Virus record (IMG/VR): IMGVR_UViG_3300045257_000190
Location: 1-64,000 of that record
DNA from: a virus
DNA length: 64,000 nt
Direction: 5' to 3' (one strand)
Of the stretch, positions 35,327 through 44,930 are shown piece after piece. A model generated the notes under the pieces. That model saw only the letters and a list, made by a program, of their open reading frames with translations. It did no database searches and was not told the origin of the DNA. A program made the position numbers and the translations under genes. How positions within the stretch are numbered: position 1 is the stretch's first letter; every line of letters begins with the position of its first letter.

Positions 35327-35551
35327 TCAGCGTGCGCGCACGTTGGGCTTCAGCGAACCAGCATACCCCGTGGCGTTGCCACGCGGGCTCTTTTTAGCCA
35401 GGGCCTTTTTCATCGAAGCGGGTGGGCCCGGGCTCGTGGGTCCCGGCATGGGCGACTGGGCGAACGTGTGCCCCGGACCGCCCGCCACCACCCGTGTGGG
35501 TGAGCTGCCCCGGGAACTCTGGTTGACGTTCTTCGGACCTGACTTGGCCAT
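35327..35551 (-). CDS. Small basic Ser/Pro/Gly-rich protein
   Basis: A 74-aa low-complexity basic protein (SRGSSPTRVVAGGPGH). It is supported by a palindrome copy (35,562-35,572) whose GGAG lies 11 nt before the ATG on the minus strand. No domain is recognised. It lies between two fibre-type genes. A disordered virion linker or nucleic-acid binding is possible. Confidence 0.55.
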   Translation of the reverse strand: MAKSGPKNVNQSSRGSSPTRVVAGGPGHTFAQSPMPGPTSPGPPASMKKALAKKSPRGNATGYAGSLKPNVRAR

Positions 35552-35561
35552 GGTGGGTGTT

Positions 35562-35572
35562 ACTCCCGGAGT
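35562..35572. repeat. Dispersed palindrome copy 14 (start-associated, minus strand)
   Basis: ACTCCCGGAGT, exact, flanked GTT..TAAC. Its minus-strand GGAG lies 11 nt before ATG 35,551, and the copy contains the end of the S74 fibre gene. Confidence 0.85.
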
Positions 35573-37659
35573 TAACGTGCCTCGAGGGCTTGTAGGCGTA
35601 GATGCAGTTCCTTGATGGCGTTGATCGCCGCCGCAAGGATCGGCGTGTCGGTAATCGCCAGGGTCGAACTTCCCGGACCGTCGAGCGACATATCCAGCAC
35701 CGCCTCAGGGATCACCTCGCGCACCTCCTCAATGATGAACCCGAGATCCATGCGGTTGATATCGGACAACCGACGAAACGTCTTGGGCATCAGCTTGAGC
35801 ACCTGCGCGAGACCCTGGGTGGCGTCCGTAATATCGGTTTTCAATCGCACACTGCAGTCCAGGTTCGCGTAGGCGCCGTGACCACCGACAAAACCGATGT
35901 TGTTATAACAGAAATTACTGTTCGCCTGATCCATCACCCAGAACGAGGTGGCAGTCCCCCCGAAATCTTTCATCCAGTCGAGCCGCCCGGTGTCGCTATG
36001 CCAGTCCCAGTACCACCGGGCCTGGAACTGCATGATCCGCCCGGAGCCACCGTTGCCGAACGCCATTTGCTGACCGGACGCAAACAACGAACCACCGGCG
36101 GACACGTCATTCCCCGCCGTGATACCGGTGGTCGCGCTGACGGTGGTCCTCACACTGAGGCTCTGCCCGCTGATCGTCCCAGTGGTCCCTACGGCCTGGA
36201 AGGAGCCGAAGCAGCCCATCGAGTTGCCGTTCACCACATCCGCCGACAGCGTGCCAGTGGTTGACACGTCGACACCGGTAAGCGTGCCGGTCAGGGTGAG
36301 CGTCTTCGCAGTGATATCCGTGCCCACCGCGAGCGAGGTGGTCACTTTGAGCGAAGTACCCGCCAAGATATTGGCCGAGGTAGACAGCGTGCCGGTGATA
36401 TCAACGCCGCTGCTGGATACCGAGGTCCAGGTGGTGACAGGTGCACCATAACCATCCGATTGACCAAGCCGGATCGTACCCGTTGGGCCGAGCCAGAACC
36501 CACTGGCAACGTTATGTGAGAGATCCCAAGCGACCACTGAGGGGATCGACGCGTCGATGGTCTTGGATACCACCCGCCCGGTGGTGCTGGTCATCGTGCC
36601 AGTCACGTTGACCGCACCCGGTGCGTTGAGCGAGCCGTCTCCGAAGAACCCCCAGATCTTAGCTGTCGCACGAGGGCCCGCGTAGATATTCACGGCGTTG
36701 GGACCGCCAGCGAAGGTCGGGCCGAACAGCTGCACCGCGCCGCCGTCGCCCACCGCCCCGGTGCTGGTGCGCCGTGCCGCGAGGGTGAACAGATCGGTCG
36801 CCGCGCTGAACGGCGTGAACATGCCCGTCAGGGTGGGCGTGTTGGCGGCGTTCCCGTCGGTCACCCGCACGTCTACGATGGTCGGACCCACGGCGGGCAC
36901 GCCACGGATCCACGCGCCATTGGAGCGCACGTAACCGTAGATGTTGGTCGGCGCCTCCTCGGTGACCTTCGACCAGGACAGCGCGTGCCGGCCGTAATAG
37001 AACGTATCGTTGGGCGCGTCGTGCAACGAGGAACCTGTCTGCACATCCACGTAGTTCTTGGTCGCCGCCTGGAGCGGCTGCACGGGATCCTGGTAGAGGG
37101 TCAGGAACCCGGCCATGTTGTCACCCGAGCGGTTGACCTTGCTGTCCACCTGCAACAGCGAAACCGCGTAGTCCACGTATTGCTTGGTGGACGCTTCGCT
37201 GGGGTAGCCCGGGTCATGATAGAGATACAGCGGCCCCAGCATCTGACCGCCATAGATGCTCAGCCCACCCGACGGGACTGGCGCCGGGACGACAGGCGTA
37301 GCAGCGGGTGCCGGACCGGTGATCTGTACGCCCACCTCAAACGTCACCTCGCGCAGTGACGAGCCGGCAATCTCGAACTGGCAGGTGTAGACGTTCCCCG
37401 GCGTGCCGAGCAGCACGTACACCTCGATCATCGTGCCGCTGTCCATCAGCTTCACTTCGCTGAACAGCAGCGGCGTCGGATCATAAGGCGGCGGTGCACC
37501 GGGTACCGGGAAGGGCGTATTGGACCAGCCTGTGGTACCCAGCGTGATCGTATGCGTCAGGATCGACGTCACCACTTCGCCGTCGTCCAGCCACTCGGAC
37601 AGATCCACGCTGAACCGCGAGACGTCCGGGTTCGCTTTGTTGATACGACCGACGAACAT
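35572..37659 (-). CDS. Tail fibre with C-terminal S74-type chaperone
   Basis: A 695-aa fibre protein. The N-terminal part has a beta-domain, then repeated fibre motifs of the type DPGYPSEASTKQYVD and DPVQPLQAATKNYVD. The middle is Thr/Ser/Val-rich beta-structure. The C-terminal 110 residues form a peptidase S74 intramolecular chaperone (CSVRLKTDITDATQGL, then LGFIIEEVREVIP) that helps fibre trimers fold and is often cleaved off. GGAG precedes the ATG. The stop is embedded in a palindrome copy at 35,562-35,572. It probably binds a host receptor. Confidence 0.85.
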   Translation of the reverse strand: MFVGRINKANPDVSRFSVDLSEWLDDGEVVTSILTHTITLGTTGWSNTPFPVPGAPPPYDPTPLLFSEVKLMDSGTMIEVYVLLGTPGNVYTCQFEIAGSSLREVTFEVGVQITGPAPAATPVVPAPVPSGGLSIYGGQMLGPLYLYHDPGYPSEASTKQYVDYAVSLLQVDSKVNRSGDNMAGFLTLYQDPVQPLQAATKNYVDVQTGSSLHDAPNDTFYYGRHALSWSKVTEEAPTNIYGYVRSNGAWIRGVPAVGPTIVDVRVTDGNAANTPTLTGMFTPFSAATDLFTLAARRTSTGAVGDGGAVQLFGPTFAGGPNAVNIYAGPRATAKIWGFFGDGSLNAPGAVNVTGTMTSTTGRVVSKTIDASIPSVVAWDLSHNVASGFWLGPTGTIRLGQSDGYGAPVTTWTSVSSSGVDITGTLSTSANILAGTSLKVTTSLAVGTDITAKTLTLTGTLTGVDVSTTGTLSADVVNGNSMGCFGSFQAVGTTGTISGQSLSVRTTVSATTGITAGNDVSAGGSLFASGQQMAFGNGGSGRIMQFQARWYWDWHSDTGRLDWMKDFGGTATSFWVMDQANSNFCYNNIGFVGGHGAYANLDCSVRLKTDITDATQGLAQVLKLMPKTFRRLSDINRMDLGFIIEEVREVIPEAVLDMSLDGPGSSTLAITDTPILAAAINAIKELHLRLQALEAR

Positions 37660-37932
37660 CTAGTAGCTCCAACTCTCTGGCGCCGGCAGCGCGAACGCAT
37701 CCTCGAGGACCGGCACGGCGAACGTGTCGGGATACTCCGGGAGTAAGAACACCACCCGCCGGCGGTCCGGTATGGGTACGAAGTACAAACCGATCGGACT
37801 ACGACCGATGCAGAACAGTCCGATCTTGCTCGAGTAGACGCTGCTGGTCAGCAGATCCCCCTCGATCGGGCTGATCCCCGTGGTGAAGTCACCGATGTCG
37901 GAGATCGACGAATTATCGAGGTCCTCGGCCAT
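37660..37932 (-). CDS. Small hypothetical tail-region protein
   Basis: A 90-aa protein between a spike gene and the S74 fibre gene. I prefer the ATG at 37,932 over a GTG one codon earlier because of spacing to AGGTG. It has an acidic N-terminus and a beta-rich middle (GLFCIGRSPIGLYFVPIPDRR). A palindrome copy lies inside at 37,734-37,744. The function is unknown. Confidence 0.6.
   Translation of the reverse strand: MAEDLDNSSISDIGDFTTGISPIEGDLLTSSVYSSKIGLFCIGRSPIGLYFVPIPDRRRVVFLLPEYPDTFAVPVLEDAFALPAPESWSY
37734..37744. repeat. Dispersed palindrome copy 15 (inside gene)
   Basis: ACTCCGGGAGT, exact. In the 90-aa tail-region gene. Confidence 0.85.
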
Positions 37933-37937
37933 CACAC

Positions 37938-39854
37938 CTACTGCTGCCCCATTGCAGTTATACCGAGCTGCACCGAGAAATTCACCGGTGACGCGGCGGG
38001 CGCCACGTCCGTCGTCACCGTGTAGTTATTCGCATCCGCCGTGATCCAGACGCGCGTGGCCGGCGTGATGTTACCCATTGCCGTGACGTTCATCACTCCC
38101 GGCGCAAAGCCAAGCCCGTGCGGTTGCGTGGTGGTCGCGATAGACCCGAACCCCAGCGAGCACGAAGAATTAAACATTGCTACGTCCTTGATCGCGTGGC
38201 CGCCTGTCAGACTGCTGTTCATGCTGGAGTACATCCAGGTCGAAGCATCGGCACGGATAATGTTGCCCGCCCCGCTGGCGGTAAGTGCCGGGTTACCGTG
38301 CCCCACCTTATCCCACTCGGTAAGCTTGCAGTTGGAGAGCATGATATAATTGGCTGGCCCGGTGGCATCGATCGAAGCGGAGCTTCCATCATGCCAGGAG
38401 ATATCACATTGAGTGAGCAGCACGATCGCGTTCGAGGTCACACCGGTAATATAAACCCCAGAGGCGTTGTCTCCGTTAAACCCTTGATTATAGCAGCCGG
38501 TAAAGTAGACAGTGTGTTGGGCGTTCGCGGTGCTATCGTTTATCTGGCACATATAATTCGTATGATCGAACCCACAGCCGACAAACTGCGCAATGCTGGT
38601 GTGACCATTCGATGTCACCTGCACCAGCACGCCAATGTGATAATTGTAAGCGAAATCGTTGGTGAAACACGGGTTGTCCACCCGGCCCAGGTCATACACC
38701 GCACCGAACACCTGCTGGTACTGCAACACATACGGATCGAGTGACCAGAACACCCACCAGTGGTTGTCGTGGAACCGCAACGTGTCCGTGAGGTAGTCCA
38801 GAAACGCCACCCGTGCGATCGGCTGGCCCTTACAGTGATGCACCGTAAGGCGATCGGTGCGATTGCTCGCGGCACTGCCATAGGGGTATGTCGAGAATGC
38901 GATGAACGGATTGAGCAGCATCAGGTGATGCAGCTCGATGTCCATCACGCTGTCGAAGTAGAACGTCGGCGGATACTGCGTCGGCGCCCAGGACACGCCG
39001 AGCGTTGCCTGCTTGTACACGAAACCGATGTGATGGATCTCGACGCCGAACACCCGGTTGTTGACCGACGGTGAGCCGACCGGGCGCAACATAAATGCCG
39101 ACACCATCGAACCGTTGTTGACCAGCCATGTGCCGTTGCCTGGTACGATCTGGTTTGCGCCAAACACGCCGACGGACGAGGTGAACTCGCACACATCGCC
39201 GTAGATGTGCACACTGCGCTGGATGTTCAGCTGTGCGCTGTAAAGATATTTGCCGGCTGGAATATACAGCGCCTGCTGCACGGCAGTCGCAGCGTTGATC
39301 GCTGTCTGCAGCCGCGCTGTATCGTTAGTGCCGGTAATGGTCATATCCGTGGCGTTCGATGTGACGACCGCATCACCCTTGCAACCGAACCATTCGGCGC
39401 TGATCGATCCATCCTGCCAGCCAAGGCGGTGCCACCGCCGGCTGGAGGCGTCCACGATGATGAAGCCGTCATTGTCGGCCGACGTGGTATCCGTTGCAAC
39501 ATACGCGAAGTTGCCCTGGCCTTTGCTAGACGTAGCGTCATACCCGGCAATGAACGCTTGGCCCTGAGTCAACGTCGCCGTGGTAGCAGCCCGCAAGGCA
39601 GCAATGCTGATGAATACCGGAAGCACGATCCGGTCGGCGTACTGTTTGGTCGCCGCCTGCAACGCCAGCGTAGGGTCAGCCGCCAGCGTGACCGTCGAGC
39701 CAAAGGTAACAGCACCCGTAACGGTGCCGCCTGTCAGAGATAAAAAACCACCGGTGCCCGTGGTGACCCACTTGGTGCCATCCCAGCGATAGCTGCCGTT
39801 CGGCGCCGTGGCGATCTGACCGGTGGTCGGGGCATTAGGAAAATCGAATGCCAT
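37938..39854 (-). CDS. Tailspike with right-handed beta-helix (pectate-lyase-like)
   Basis: A 638-aa protein starting at the ATG overlapping the upstream stop (TGATGG). An N-terminal fibre motif DPTLALQAATKQYADR is followed by a conserved block (KGQGNFAYVATDTTSADN, then DASSRRWHRLGWQ). Next comes AEWFGCKGD with a downstream TARLQTAINAA, which marks a pectate-lyase-type beta-helix as in many tailspikes. The beta-helix probably binds or cuts host surface polysaccharide. The conserved block is shared with the upstream spike, although the helix parts differ. The C-terminus is beta-rich. Confidence 0.82.
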   Translation of the reverse strand: MAFDFPNAPTTGQIATAPNGSYRWDGTKWVTTGTGGFLSLTGGTVTGAVTFGSTVTLAADPTLALQAATKQYADRIVLPVFISIAALRAATTATLTQGQAFIAGYDATSSKGQGNFAYVATDTTSADNDGFIIVDASSRRWHRLGWQDGSISAEWFGCKGDAVVTSNATDMTITGTNDTARLQTAINAATAVQQALYIPAGKYLYSAQLNIQRSVHIYGDVCEFTSSVGVFGANQIVPGNGTWLVNNGSMVSAFMLRPVGSPSVNNRVFGVEIHHIGFVYKQATLGVSWAPTQYPPTFYFDSVMDIELHHLMLLNPFIAFSTYPYGSAASNRTDRLTVHHCKGQPIARVAFLDYLTDTLRFHDNHWWVFWSLDPYVLQYQQVFGAVYDLGRVDNPCFTNDFAYNYHIGVLVQVTSNGHTSIAQFVGCGFDHTNYMCQINDSTANAQHTVYFTGCYNQGFNGDNASGVYITGVTSNAIVLLTQCDISWHDGSSASIDATGPANYIMLSNCKLTEWDKVGHGNPALTASGAGNIIRADASTWMYSSMNSSLTGGHAIKDVAMFNSSCSLGFGSIATTTQPHGLGFAPGVMNVTAMGNITPATRVWITADANNYTVTTDVAPAASPVNFSVQLGITAMGQQ

Positions 39855-42478
39855 CAGATTAGCAACCCGCGAGCGGTCAGCGTGCCGGAGTAGGTGATCC
39901 TCACCGTCGCCCAAGGCGGGATCAAAACGTAGACGTTCGTGTTGGCGGCTACGGCACCACCTAGGAGGAACACGCCACCAATATCGACCATGTTGATGAT
40001 CCCGGTTGAATAGAGCGTCAGAGACTCCGGCCTGGACCCAGCCCGATGTGTCCACGGCGACGCCGTAATCTGCGCAGCCCAGTCGAGCGCTATGGGCGGC
40101 AGCCCGAGATTGCTGTCGATGACGTTCCCCGTTCCATTGTCAGCGATCGGCGTTGGACAGGTAACGAAGCTATTGCCGCTGATGGTAAAGCCACCACTTC
40201 CAGGGGCCATATTGATGGCCGGCTGCGGCAGATTATAGAAGCTATTGCCAACGATGGTGCCGCCGAGTTGCGCGCCGGCAGCCACGACGATCCCCTGTCC
40301 AGTGGTAGGACTGGTCAGCGTTGACGTGAAACAGTTGGCGGTGATGTTTAGCTGCGCCTCACCGGTCACCTGCATCCCCACCCCGGTAGCCGGGATGAGG
40401 AACAACGAGGTGGTGACCATCACGGAGAAGATCGGCGTAGAGAGGTAAATCCCGGTGATGCAATTGAACTGGCAGTTAGTTACGGAAAGCTGCGCCTCGC
40501 CAGTCAACGGAGGCGCACTGATGCCGATGCCGCATCCGGTGAAGTTACAATTTACACACGCTACTCCCTGTATCCAGTTTCCGTAATTGATCCCGGTCCC
40601 GAGGTTGTTGAAGGTGCAGGAGTCGAAGTTGTAGAGCACGCCCGGCACCGAACTCGTGGCCTCCAAATCCAGGCCAATGCCGGTCGTCTCATAGGCTCCC
40701 TGGTCAGTATGTCCCAGCACCAGCACGTTGAGGAACGAAATCTGGGTCAGCGCTGATACCTTAATCGCTGTCCCCCAGAAATGCGTCAGCAGCGCCCCGT
40801 CGCTCCCCATGAAGCTGACATTGGACACGTCCGACTGCGGTGAATTCGGAAAGCTAACGCTGGCAATTGTCAGGTTCAGCGCGAGGCCGATGGTGGCGCC
40901 ACCGTTTGCCCCGGTGCAAAATGTCATGTCGCGCACATGCGCTGAATTGGTCAGGCCCGGCAGGTTGATCGCCAGACCACCGCCAGCGGCCCAGGTCAGC
41001 TTGGTGATGTCCGCACCGGCCCCCAATATGCTGATGACCGCGTTGGTGCCGAGGGTGACGGAGATGGCGGCCGTCAGCCGATAGTTACCGGCCGGGATGA
41101 TCAACGCGCCGCCGGCTATGCGTATGGCGTTGAAGGCGGCGTTGAAGGCAGCGGTGTCATCCGTAGTGTTATCACCGACGGCACCGAACCAGTTCACATT
41201 GACCGGCTCGTTCTGCCAGCCGTCGCGATACCAGCGCCGCCCCGAGGCGTCGATAATTATGGTGCCACCATTGTCGGCGCCGGTGGTGTCAGTGCTCACA
41301 TAAACAAATCTGCCACCACCTTTCGTGCCAGTCCCGGCATAGCTCCGCACCTGCACATCCGAGTTCGGTAGCGTAGCGGCGGTCATCGCCCGTAGCGCAG
41401 CGAGGGTCGCAACGGTTGCTGTTACGCGATCGGCGTATTGCTTGGTCGCCGCCTGCAACGCGAGCGCCGGATCGGCTGGCAGGGTCACGGTGCCGGTGAA
41501 TGTCGGCGATGCGATCGGCGCGCCGCCCGCTCCGGTCACGTCGGCCAGCAGCAGGGTCACCGCGCCCGTGCGGGTGTTGAAACTATTCACATCGACGTCG
41601 GACGTGGACGGGCTGTTGGTCAGCACCCACTGCGTCGAGTTGCCATCGTTGTAGGAAACGTAGAGTCCGGTCCCGGCGCTGTCCCACCAGAGCGCACCGG
41701 GCAGGATACCCGATGGTGGTGTATCGCTCACCGCAACCACGCCGGCGTGCGCGTCGGTGTATTGCTTGGTGGTCGCCATCAACGCGGTCGTAGGGTCGCG
41801 GTTCAGGGTGATGTCGGTGGCCGCCGCCATCGTAAGGCCGGCCGTGTTGACCGTGACCTTATCGACCCCGCCGACGGTGAGAACGTGGGCGGCAGTAGCG
41901 GGTACCACGTAGTTGGCGCGGTTGGAAGTAATGCTCATCCCAAACGTCGTGGCGTACAGCGCAATGTGCCTGCTCAGATCCGTGACGCCACCCGGCGCGA
42001 CAACGCTGCCGAAATTAACACCACTCGAGAAACTCGTCGGCGTGTAGGAGGTATTCCCGGCAGCACTCAGGCTCAGCAGGTTAACCGGTGCCGTGGTGGA
42101 ATTGGTGTAAGCCGGCATGCCGACAACTCGCAGCACCCCTGCGGCATTAGCTACAGCGACGAGGTTAGCACCGGCATTATCGGTGATACCGAGCGCTGGG
42201 TTGTTACCGGATCCAGTAAGCAACAGCTGCTTACCGTAATTGGCTGAACTCCAGCTACCCAGTGACGTGGTAAGAACCCCGCCGTTGAGCGGCAGGAACG
42301 CCCCCGAGCCAGCGATCGGCACAACCGACGTAGCCGTGCCACCGGACCCGCCAGTGCCCTCGCCGTAATACAGCGTATGGCTGGCCTCGTTATAGGCCAG
42401 CTCAGCGTTCGCCAGCGAGGTCGGCGCTCCCACCCCATCCACCGCAAGACGACGTTTTACGCGAAGGGTGGCAACCAT
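39854..42478 (-). CDS. Tailspike with shared N-terminal module and beta-helix
   Basis: An 874-aa protein. Its N-terminus (LRVKRR, then SLANAELAYNE and LYYGEGTGGSGGTA) is nearly the same as that of the next upstream fibre, and probably attaches to the tail. Fibre motifs (DPTTALMATTKQYTD, DPALALQAATKQYADR) follow. A block shared with the 638-aa spike (KGGGRFVYVSTDTTGADN) leads into WFGAVGDNTTDDTAAFNAA and a long right-handed beta-helix with many NCNFTGC-type rungs. It probably degrades or binds host glycan. The C-terminal end is beta-sandwich-like. Confidence 0.83.
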   Translation of the reverse strand: MVATLRVKRRLAVDGVGAPTSLANAELAYNEASHTLYYGEGTGGSGGTATSVVPIAGSGAFLPLNGGVLTTSLGSWSSANYGKQLLLTGSGNNPALGITDNAGANLVAVANAAGVLRVVGMPAYTNSTTAPVNLLSLSAAGNTSYTPTSFSSGVNFGSVVAPGGVTDLSRHIALYATTFGMSITSNRANYVVPATAAHVLTVGGVDKVTVNTAGLTMAAATDITLNRDPTTALMATTKQYTDAHAGVVAVSDTPPSGILPGALWWDSAGTGLYVSYNDGNSTQWVLTNSPSTSDVDVNSFNTRTGAVTLLLADVTGAGGAPIASPTFTGTVTLPADPALALQAATKQYADRVTATVATLAALRAMTAATLPNSDVQVRSYAGTGTKGGGRFVYVSTDTTGADNGGTIIIDASGRRWYRDGWQNEPVNVNWFGAVGDNTTDDTAAFNAAFNAIRIAGGALIIPAGNYRLTAAISVTLGTNAVISILGAGADITKLTWAAGGGLAINLPGLTNSAHVRDMTFCTGANGGATIGLALNLTIASVSFPNSPQSDVSNVSFMGSDGALLTHFWGTAIKVSALTQISFLNVLVLGHTDQGAYETTGIGLDLEATSSVPGVLYNFDSCTFNNLGTGINYGNWIQGVACVNCNFTGCGIGISAPPLTGEAQLSVTNCQFNCITGIYLSTPIFSVMVTTSLFLIPATGVGMQVTGEAQLNITANCFTSTLTSPTTGQGIVVAAGAQLGGTIVGNSFYNLPQPAINMAPGSGGFTISGNSFVTCPTPIADNGTGNVIDSNLGLPPIALDWAAQITASPWTHRAGSRPESLTLYSTGIINMVDIGGVFLLGGAVAANTNVYVLIPPWATVRITYSGTLTARGLLI

Positions 42479-42481
42479 GGT

Positions 42482-44392
42482 TCAGAACGACCCGCCATCC
42501 AGCTGGATGCCGTCGATCGTGCCGCCGGTGATCGCCACCGCAGTGGCGTTCTGCAGCGCCATCGTGCCCAGGCCCGAAATGTCGGTCGAAGCAAGCTGCG
42601 CCTGCGCGGTAAACGCCGACGTGCCATTACCCTTGAGGAACCCGGTCAGTGTGGTCGCACCCGAACCACCGCGTGCCACTGATATCGTCGTGGCGTTCCA
42701 GGTACCGGTGCCGATCGTCCCAACCGTTGTGATGCTCGCCTGACCGACATAGGTGGCGTCAATGTCCACGTTGTCGGCGAACACCGCGATCCGCCCGGCG
42801 GTGCCGATCACGTCGAACGAATTACCCGTGCGGGTCATACCGCCGCCGGCGGTGACCTGAGCTGCCTGGGAGAACTGCACCCAGGTGATCGCCGTGGTAC
42901 CCAGCGTGCCGCCGATCGCCGAGTTGCACACCCACGAGCTGTTGGAATTCAGCGTGCCGTTGACGACGAACACGTAGGCCTGTGGCACTTCCGCCCAGGC
43001 GTCCATGTCGGTGGCACGCACCCAGGCAGTACTCGCCGCGACGTAGATGCCGTTGTTCTGCGCGAGCGTCTGGTCCTTCACCAGCACCCGGTCGTTGGCG
43101 ACCATGGTATAGCCGTCGAGGCTCTGCAGCCCGGACAGCGTGATGTTCGCACCCACCGTGGCGACCTGAACGGCACCCTTGGCCAGCAGGCCGGTGGCGC
43201 TCTGGTCCACATAACGCTTGGTCGCTGCGTCTCCCGCACTGATGGGATCCGCGAGGTTGTTCAGCAGTTGGTTGTTCCAGCTCACCGCAGCGGTCGGCAC
43301 CGCCTGCTGGTCCTGCCGGACACCCATCGCGAACGCCGTGGTGGCAATCTGCGTGGTGTTGGTGCCCGACGCCGCTGTCGGCGCGGTCGGCGTGCCGGTG
43401 ACCGCCGGGGACACCAGGGGCGCAAAGTTCGTCGAGACAAATGCAGTGGTCGCCACCTGCGTGGTGCTGTTGGGATAGGTCGCGGTCGGTGCCGCCGGCA
43501 CGCCGGTGAACGTCGGCGACGCCAGATTGGCTTTCGAGGTGTCCGACGGGTGAACGTGGTCGCCCCTGGCATAGGTCGTCAGCGCCCCAATGGCGGCCGT
43601 CCCGTCCATCACCGGCGTGGTGGAGGACGCCACCGGCAGCGCCGCCGTGGTGGCGTAGCTCTGGGCTTTGACGAACGCCGTGGTCGCTATGCTGGTATCG
43701 TTGTCGGCAGTCAGCGGTGTCGGCGCCTGCGGGTCGCCGGTGAATACAGGCGAGGCCAGAGGCGCGCGCGACGTATCGGTGGGGTGCGCGTGGTCGTTGC
43801 GCGCATACGTGGTGCCGACACCGACCGAACCCAGGCCTGCATCTACCAGCGGCGTAGTGCTCGACGGGTTCGGTACCGCCCCGCCCGTAGCGTAACCCTG
43901 GGCCTTCACGAAGGCCGTGGTCGCTATGCTCGTGTCATTATCGGCGGTGGCCGGCGTGGGTGCCTGCGGGTCGCCGGTGAACACCGGCGAGGCCAGCGTG
44001 GCGTAGCCCTGGTTTTTCACATACGCCGTGGTTGCCACGCTCGTGTCGTTGTCGGCGGTGGCTGGCGTGGGTGCCTGCGGATCACCGGTAAACACCGGGT
44101 TGGCCAGAGGCGCCCGCGTGGTGTCGGTCGGGTGCACGTGGTCCGCGCGCGACCATGTCGTCGCGGTGCCGGCCAGGGCAACCGTCGCATCTTGCAGGGG
44201 TAAGCTCGTCGAGGATAACCCCTGCCCGGCGATCCCCACGATAACCGACGCGGTGCCGCCGGCACCGCCCGTGCCCTCGCCGTAATACAGGATATGATCC
44301 TGTTCGTTGTAGGCCAGCTCAGCGTTGGCCAGCGAACTCGGGGCACCCGGCGCACCCGTCGTGCGACGCTTGATGCGCAGGACATCAGTCAT
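42482..44392 (-). CDS. Tail fibre with tandem fibre repeats
   Basis: A 636-aa fibre. The N-terminus shares the SLANAELAYNE / LYYGEGTGGAGGTA module with the 874-aa spike. Residues 90-380 contain at least five imperfect repeats of about 40-60 residues around FTGDPQAPTP and TSIATTAFVKAQ, partly alternating with TTYARNDHAHPTDTS. The C-terminal part is a beta-rich tip (TAGRIAVFADNVDIDATYVG). AAGGAA lies before the ATG. The repeats would build a long trimeric shaft whose tip recognises the host. Confidence 0.82.
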   Translation of the reverse strand: MTDVLRIKRRTTGAPGAPSSLANAELAYNEQDHILYYGEGTGGAGGTASVIVGIAGQGLSSTSLPLQDATVALAGTATTWSRADHVHPTDTTRAPLANPVFTGDPQAPTPATADNDTSVATTAYVKNQGYATLASPVFTGDPQAPTPATADNDTSIATTAFVKAQGYATGGAVPNPSSTTPLVDAGLGSVGVGTTYARNDHAHPTDTSRAPLASPVFTGDPQAPTPLTADNDTSIATTAFVKAQSYATTAALPVASSTTPVMDGTAAIGALTTYARGDHVHPSDTSKANLASPTFTGVPAAPTATYPNSTTQVATTAFVSTNFAPLVSPAVTGTPTAPTAASGTNTTQIATTAFAMGVRQDQQAVPTAAVSWNNQLLNNLADPISAGDAATKRYVDQSATGLLAKGAVQVATVGANITLSGLQSLDGYTMVANDRVLVKDQTLAQNNGIYVAASTAWVRATDMDAWAEVPQAYVFVVNGTLNSNSSWVCNSAIGGTLGTTAITWVQFSQAAQVTAGGGMTRTGNSFDVIGTAGRIAVFADNVDIDATYVGQASITTVGTIGTGTWNATTISVARGGSGATTLTGFLKGNGTSAFTAQAQLASTDISGLGTMALQNATAVAITGGTIDGIQLDGGSF

Positions 44393-44418
44393 TTATTGGG
44401 TTCCTTGTCGTTGCCATA

Positions 44419-44745
44419 TCAAAAGTTTCCGCCATCGATTAGATCAGTGGTAACCACCACCCAGGCGGCGGTGTTCCGCCCGTATGTGTTGCCGTCTTGC
44501 GGTGCATCCGGCAGACCCCCGTCACCACTATGCGCATCCACGTAACCCTTGTTCGCTGCGTCGTACTGGCCGACGGGATCCCCCGTCTGTAGCGTCAGCG
44601 TGCCGAGCATCACGCCGCCCATGAGCGACAGGAACGGCCCACCGATCACCGCCGGGTCGCTGTTGTCCAGCTTCCTGGCGAACCAGGAATTCCACTCGTC
44701 CGCTGATGGGATGTATCCCTTGTGCCAGTTGGGTTGTTCGCTCAC
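44419..44745 (-). CDS. Small fibre-adaptor-like protein sharing a module with the 507-aa fibre
   Basis: A 108-aa protein with a GTG start. It begins NWHKGYIPSADEWNSWFARK, almost the same as the N-terminus of the 507-aa fibre ([17 protein letters not shown]), then carries a GGVMLGTLTLQTGDP and NKGYVD fibre motif. It ends soon after, so it looks like a fibre base without a tip, or a short fibre. It may join other fibres or be a remnant of recombination. Confidence 0.65.
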   Translation of the reverse strand: MSEQPNWHKGYIPSADEWNSWFARKLDNSDPAVIGGPFLSLMGGVMLGTLTLQTGDPVGQYDAANKGYVDAHSGDGGLPDAPQDGNTYGRNTAAWVVVTTDLIDGGNF

Positions 44746-44748
44746 GGC

Positions 44749-44910
44749 TTACTCGTTGCTGACGAGCTTCATCGGGGGGTTGTCGGATACGTTGGCATCG
44801 ATGATTTCTTGCAGCGCCTGCATGACCTGCATGAACACCGGGGCCTCGCCGCCCTTAATGTCCGTGCGGGACAACAGGACCATGGCGTTACGGGCAATCT
44901 CTGGGGACAT
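44749..44910 (-). CDS. Small conserved phage protein
   Basis: A 53-aa protein starting at ATG 44,910, preceded by CAGGAG. It begins MSPEIARNAMVLLSRTDIKG, a pattern I recall from short phage proteins placed among tail genes, and continues with a helix (MQVMQALQEIIDANV). A role as fibre chaperone or connector is possible but not demonstrated. Confidence 0.65.
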   Translation of the reverse strand: MSPEIARNAMVLLSRTDIKGGEAPVFMQVMQALQEIIDANVSDNPPMKLVSNE

Positions 44911-44930
44911 TGAATTCTCCTGATGGTGGT

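Noticed and set aside
43268-44203. Plus-strand frame of 311 codons antisense to the repeat fibre
   Set aside because: Arg/Gly repeat pattern follows directly from the fibre repeats on the other strand.
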